A DNA stretch of 64,000 nucleotides from Chloroflexota bacterium (GTDB taxonomy: Bacteria > Chloroflexota > Anaerolineae > CG2-30-64-16), in the NCBI GenBank assembly GCA_026389845.1, contig JAPLHB010000105.1:62001-126000 (forward strand), given 5' to 3'. The notes under the pieces are model-generated. The model saw only the letters and a program-made list of their open reading frames with translations. It did no database searches and was not told the origin of the DNA. Each line of letters starts with the position of its first letter. Position 1 is the stretch's first letter. Positions 63,101 through 64,000 of the stretch are shown in pieces. Both the position numbers and the translations under genes were made by a program.

Positions 63101-63911
63101 GCTCAACCCGCTCAACACCGATCACAGCGCCAACCTGGCTCGTCTGCATCGCTCGTGGGCGTTCAATAACGCGCTCGGCCCCAACGACGTGCCCAGCAAC
63201 GATAATCTGCGCCAGATCGTCGCGACGCGGCCGAAGGACGTAGACCTCGCCAAGCTCGACCTCTCGCTGGACTACTACCGCCAGGCCACGTCGCTCAGCC
63301 CGCAGAACGCCCAGTTGTGGAACGAGCTGGCGAGCGTACAATTCGTCAAGGGCGATACCGACGCCGCGTTCAAGACCCTGGATCACTCGGTGACGGTAGA
63401 CCAGCAATACTACCAAACTTACGTATTGCGCGGCGACATGGCGGCGGCCATCGGCGACCGAGCGGCCGCGCTGAATGCCTATCGCAAGGCAACCGAGTAT
63501 GCCCGCGACGACGTGGGCGTGTTGAGCGCGGTGGGCGTCTACAGCGCGCAGACCGGCGACTCCGAGGGCGCATTGACGGCCTTCCGTCACATCATCGAGC
63601 TGCAAACGGCAACGCTCAACTCCTCGCAGAGCCAGTTGGCGGCGCTTGAGGCGCAGGCGAGGCGCGCTGGCGGCTACGCGGTGCTCCTGTCCAGCGCGGC
63701 CAGCCGGCGCGACGCGCTCACGGGCGCCATCACTTCGCAGAAGTCACAACTGCACGTCAGTTACCGCAACACGGCGCTGATCCTGCGGGACGCCGGCCGC
63801 ATCCCGGAGGCGCTGGACGCCGCGGCCAAGGCGCAGAGTCTCGCCAGCGATGCGGAAAAACCGACCATCGAGGCCTTGATCGCGGATCTGCAGAAACGGG
63901 TCACCCCATGA
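60147..63911 (+). CDS. O-antigen-ligase-like membrane protein with TPR C-terminus
   Basis: 1254 residues from ATG 60147 (ATG 60192 equally possible). A first membrane block of ten or so helices (about 25-510) includes the Wzy_C-type loop 'VFTQSRGPWLGLAAGFYVFL' near 250 and a long outer loop with 'YGPESMWVAYNSFYPP' near 390. Two disordered, charged parts follow, one holding a 14-residue tandem repeat. A second block of helices (about 690-890) precedes TPR motifs ('DTYYKQGLAYEGAGAWESAV', 'PQNAQLWNELASVQFVKGDT'). Such proteins join glycan units to lipid or protein acceptors, for example O-antigen ligases and protein O-oligosaccharyltransferases. The next gene, overlapping by ATGA, belongs to the sugar-phosphate transferase family that starts lipid-linked glycans. 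Confidence 0.8.
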   Translation: MNRTQYSYSSLVRIAMQTRLSRICDGVIEAGWLAALVVTPLFFNTFSNRVFEPDKLHLLRSIALVMAAVWIIQLLDVGLGRASKEGGLWAHMRRTPLVLPALILVVAYLVSTALSVTPRISFLGSYVRMQGTFTFLSYVAVFAMMLTHLRTRSQVNRLIYTVVISSLPISIYAIIQHVGLDPLPWGGDVKERVAANMGNAIFVAAYLIIAVFLTLERLIESVASLLSEEQGSTADALRAGAYLFILAVQMIAIVFTQSRGPWLGLAAGFYVFLMLGLLLLGRWVTGQRRAPRWLRSVVRPAWLFLLGLTIVVLVFIGTLNVPQGPFSTNLCQQRYIGRVCTLTSLSEGTNAVRVLIWEGAVDMMLKPHAAIEYPDGSPDTLNAIRPLIGYGPESMWVAYNSFYPPDLAHYEARNASPDRSHNETFDALVRTGLVGLLAQLFLYGSVFYYALRWLGLMQGRGRRNLFLALLIGGAILGVIIPWVADHSLRLAGLGLPVGLILGMMLYVTVDLLLTPAVARSETGESEQGGAEARSKTGQSERGGALAGGRRQLLILALLSAIVAHFVEVHFGIAIASTLTHFWALAALLVVVGMGWVDREEQPELAPAPTAVSAGAKTHAAAARTPKAAAPRSTPPASGRKGGPVSPAHARADRRAEDHRRHDGAGSRVSSVASRPSMETPIRSSVSSAAHPLLSLLPYAGVGALITLVLTWDYLVNQTGAQDALSVLWNAFTLRVDNNAFRVVQSPMLLVLLIFTWVVGALLAAAELYRQRPAGRSFPWIGAAGVYLGATAGVFFIFGLILAGRVNLANLKGMEVFHRIAGHVVVFDVALLLLLLATGAALWLADSRPRPFRWWGELGGVAVGGGVVALILALLIIVNVNIRTVQADTYYKQGLAYEGAGAWESAVILYREAANLQPEEDFYYLFIGRGLLQFASTASVATPTLPADLSKVATSDLLTLVERGLRARDREDLMRASYAALLAAQRLNPLNTDHSANLARLHRSWAFNNALGPNDVPSNDNLRQIVATRPKDVDLAKLDLSLDYYRQATSLSPQNAQLWNELASVQFVKGDTDAAFKTLDHSVTVDQQYYQTYVLRGDMAAAIGDRAAALNAYRKATEYARDDVGVLSAVGVYSAQTGDSEGALTAFRHIIELQTATLNSSQSQLAALEAQARRAGGYAVLLSSAASRRDALTGAITSQKSQLHVSYRNTALILRDAGRIPEALDAAAKAQSLASDAEKPTIEALIADLQKRVTP
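61698..61781 (+). repeat. 42-bp tandem duplication inside the ligase gene
   Basis: Two copies of a 14-codon unit (ARSETGESEQGGAE and ARSKTGQSERGGAL) with the palindromic core CGGTCGGAGACCG. In frame, in a cytosolic disordered loop. Confidence 0.75.
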
Positions 63912-64000
63912 CCACTTACATTTTGATCCTCGTCAGTGCCCTGATCCTGGCCATCGGCGTTACGCCGCTGGCGCAGCGCGTCGCGCGACGCTTCGGCATC
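63908..64000 (+). CDS. Start of a WecA/MraY-family phosphoglycosyltransferase
   Basis: Only 31 residues before the window ends: 'LILVSALILAIGVTPLAQRV' then 'ARRFGI'. A first membrane helix followed by 'TP..q..ArrfGi' is the standard opening of undecaprenyl-phosphate GlcNAc-1-phosphate transferases (GT4). The start overlaps the ligase stop (ATGA), so they share an operon for lipid-linked glycan synthesis. Confidence 0.6.
   Translation, partial: MTTYILILVSALILAIGVTPLAQRVARRFGI

Overview
The window is 64 kb of GC-rich (roughly 63-66 %) bacterial DNA with about 50 real genes on both strands. It has no rRNA, no tRNA that I can see and no CRISPR array. The gene style suggests Chloroflexota of the Anaerolineae/Caldilineae kind: futalosine-route menaquinone genes (UbiD/UbiA type), large secreted proteins ending in a short '..LPLxLKR'-like tail, LmbE and SpoIID/LytB proteins, and intergenic spacers made of degenerate 7-, 8- and 9-base tandem repeats. 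This assignment is inference, because no phylogenetic marker gene is present.

Layout. 0-9 kb: end of a sugar/nucleoside ABC permease, a membrane glycosyltransferase, then a co-directional run of UbiD decarboxylase, MntP Mn efflux pump, MntA-HepT toxin-antitoxin pair, UbiA/MqnP prenyltransferase, a small acidic-tailed membrane protein and a NitT/TauT-type ABC transporter. 9-19.5 kb: class V aminotransferase, a long SpoIID/LytB protein whose gene is riddled with in-frame repeat insertions, a GNAT, YjbQ, an alpha/alpha-toroid protein, a CruF-like carotenoid protein, methyltransferases and a Phd-VapC pair. 19.6-24.3 kb: a 1535-residue secreted metzincin-like protein. 24.6-26.6 kb: a lower-GC type II restriction-modification pair. 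26.6-30.8 kb: accessory patch with a MITE-like element, a MazEF-like pair, an archaeal-type ATPase, a duplicated membrane gene forming direct repeats, and a graveyard of GNAT and P-type ATPase pieces. 30.8-35.7 kb: LmbE deacetylase, an HGSNAT-like acyltransferase, a GH130 protein and an AGE/cellobiose-2-epimerase. 36-43.2 kb: an ArsR regulator followed by a tandem array of ICMT-type and LCM/TcmP-type methyltransferases with several truncated copies. 43.4-49 kb: secreted NHL/LamG protein, a broken SUMF1 gene and an SRPBCC-PDZ-DinB fusion. 49.2-54 kb: sugar/inositol catabolism genes (IolB, MDR dehydrogenase, Gfo/Idh/MocA, aldo-keto reductase, half a malate/lactate dehydrogenase). 54-64 kb: NfeD, a PEBP lipoprotein, a second DNA methyltransferase, NadE, an NYN-HEAT protein, a giant O-antigen-ligase/TPR protein and the start of a WecA/MraY-family gene.

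Two themes stand out. First, the genome is full of short modular repeats, and they enter coding sequence without breaking it. One gene carries two copies of the same 33-bp palindrome (11 codons, same frame) plus several heptad arrays. Second, gene fragments are abundant: I count about a dozen remnants (permease, kinase, recombinase, GNAT, P-type ATPase, methyltransferases, dehydrogenase, Yip1). Many lie exactly where a homologous intact gene sits elsewhere in the window, pointing to active duplication, recombination and decay. Most reading frames in the supplied track are shadows of these genes.
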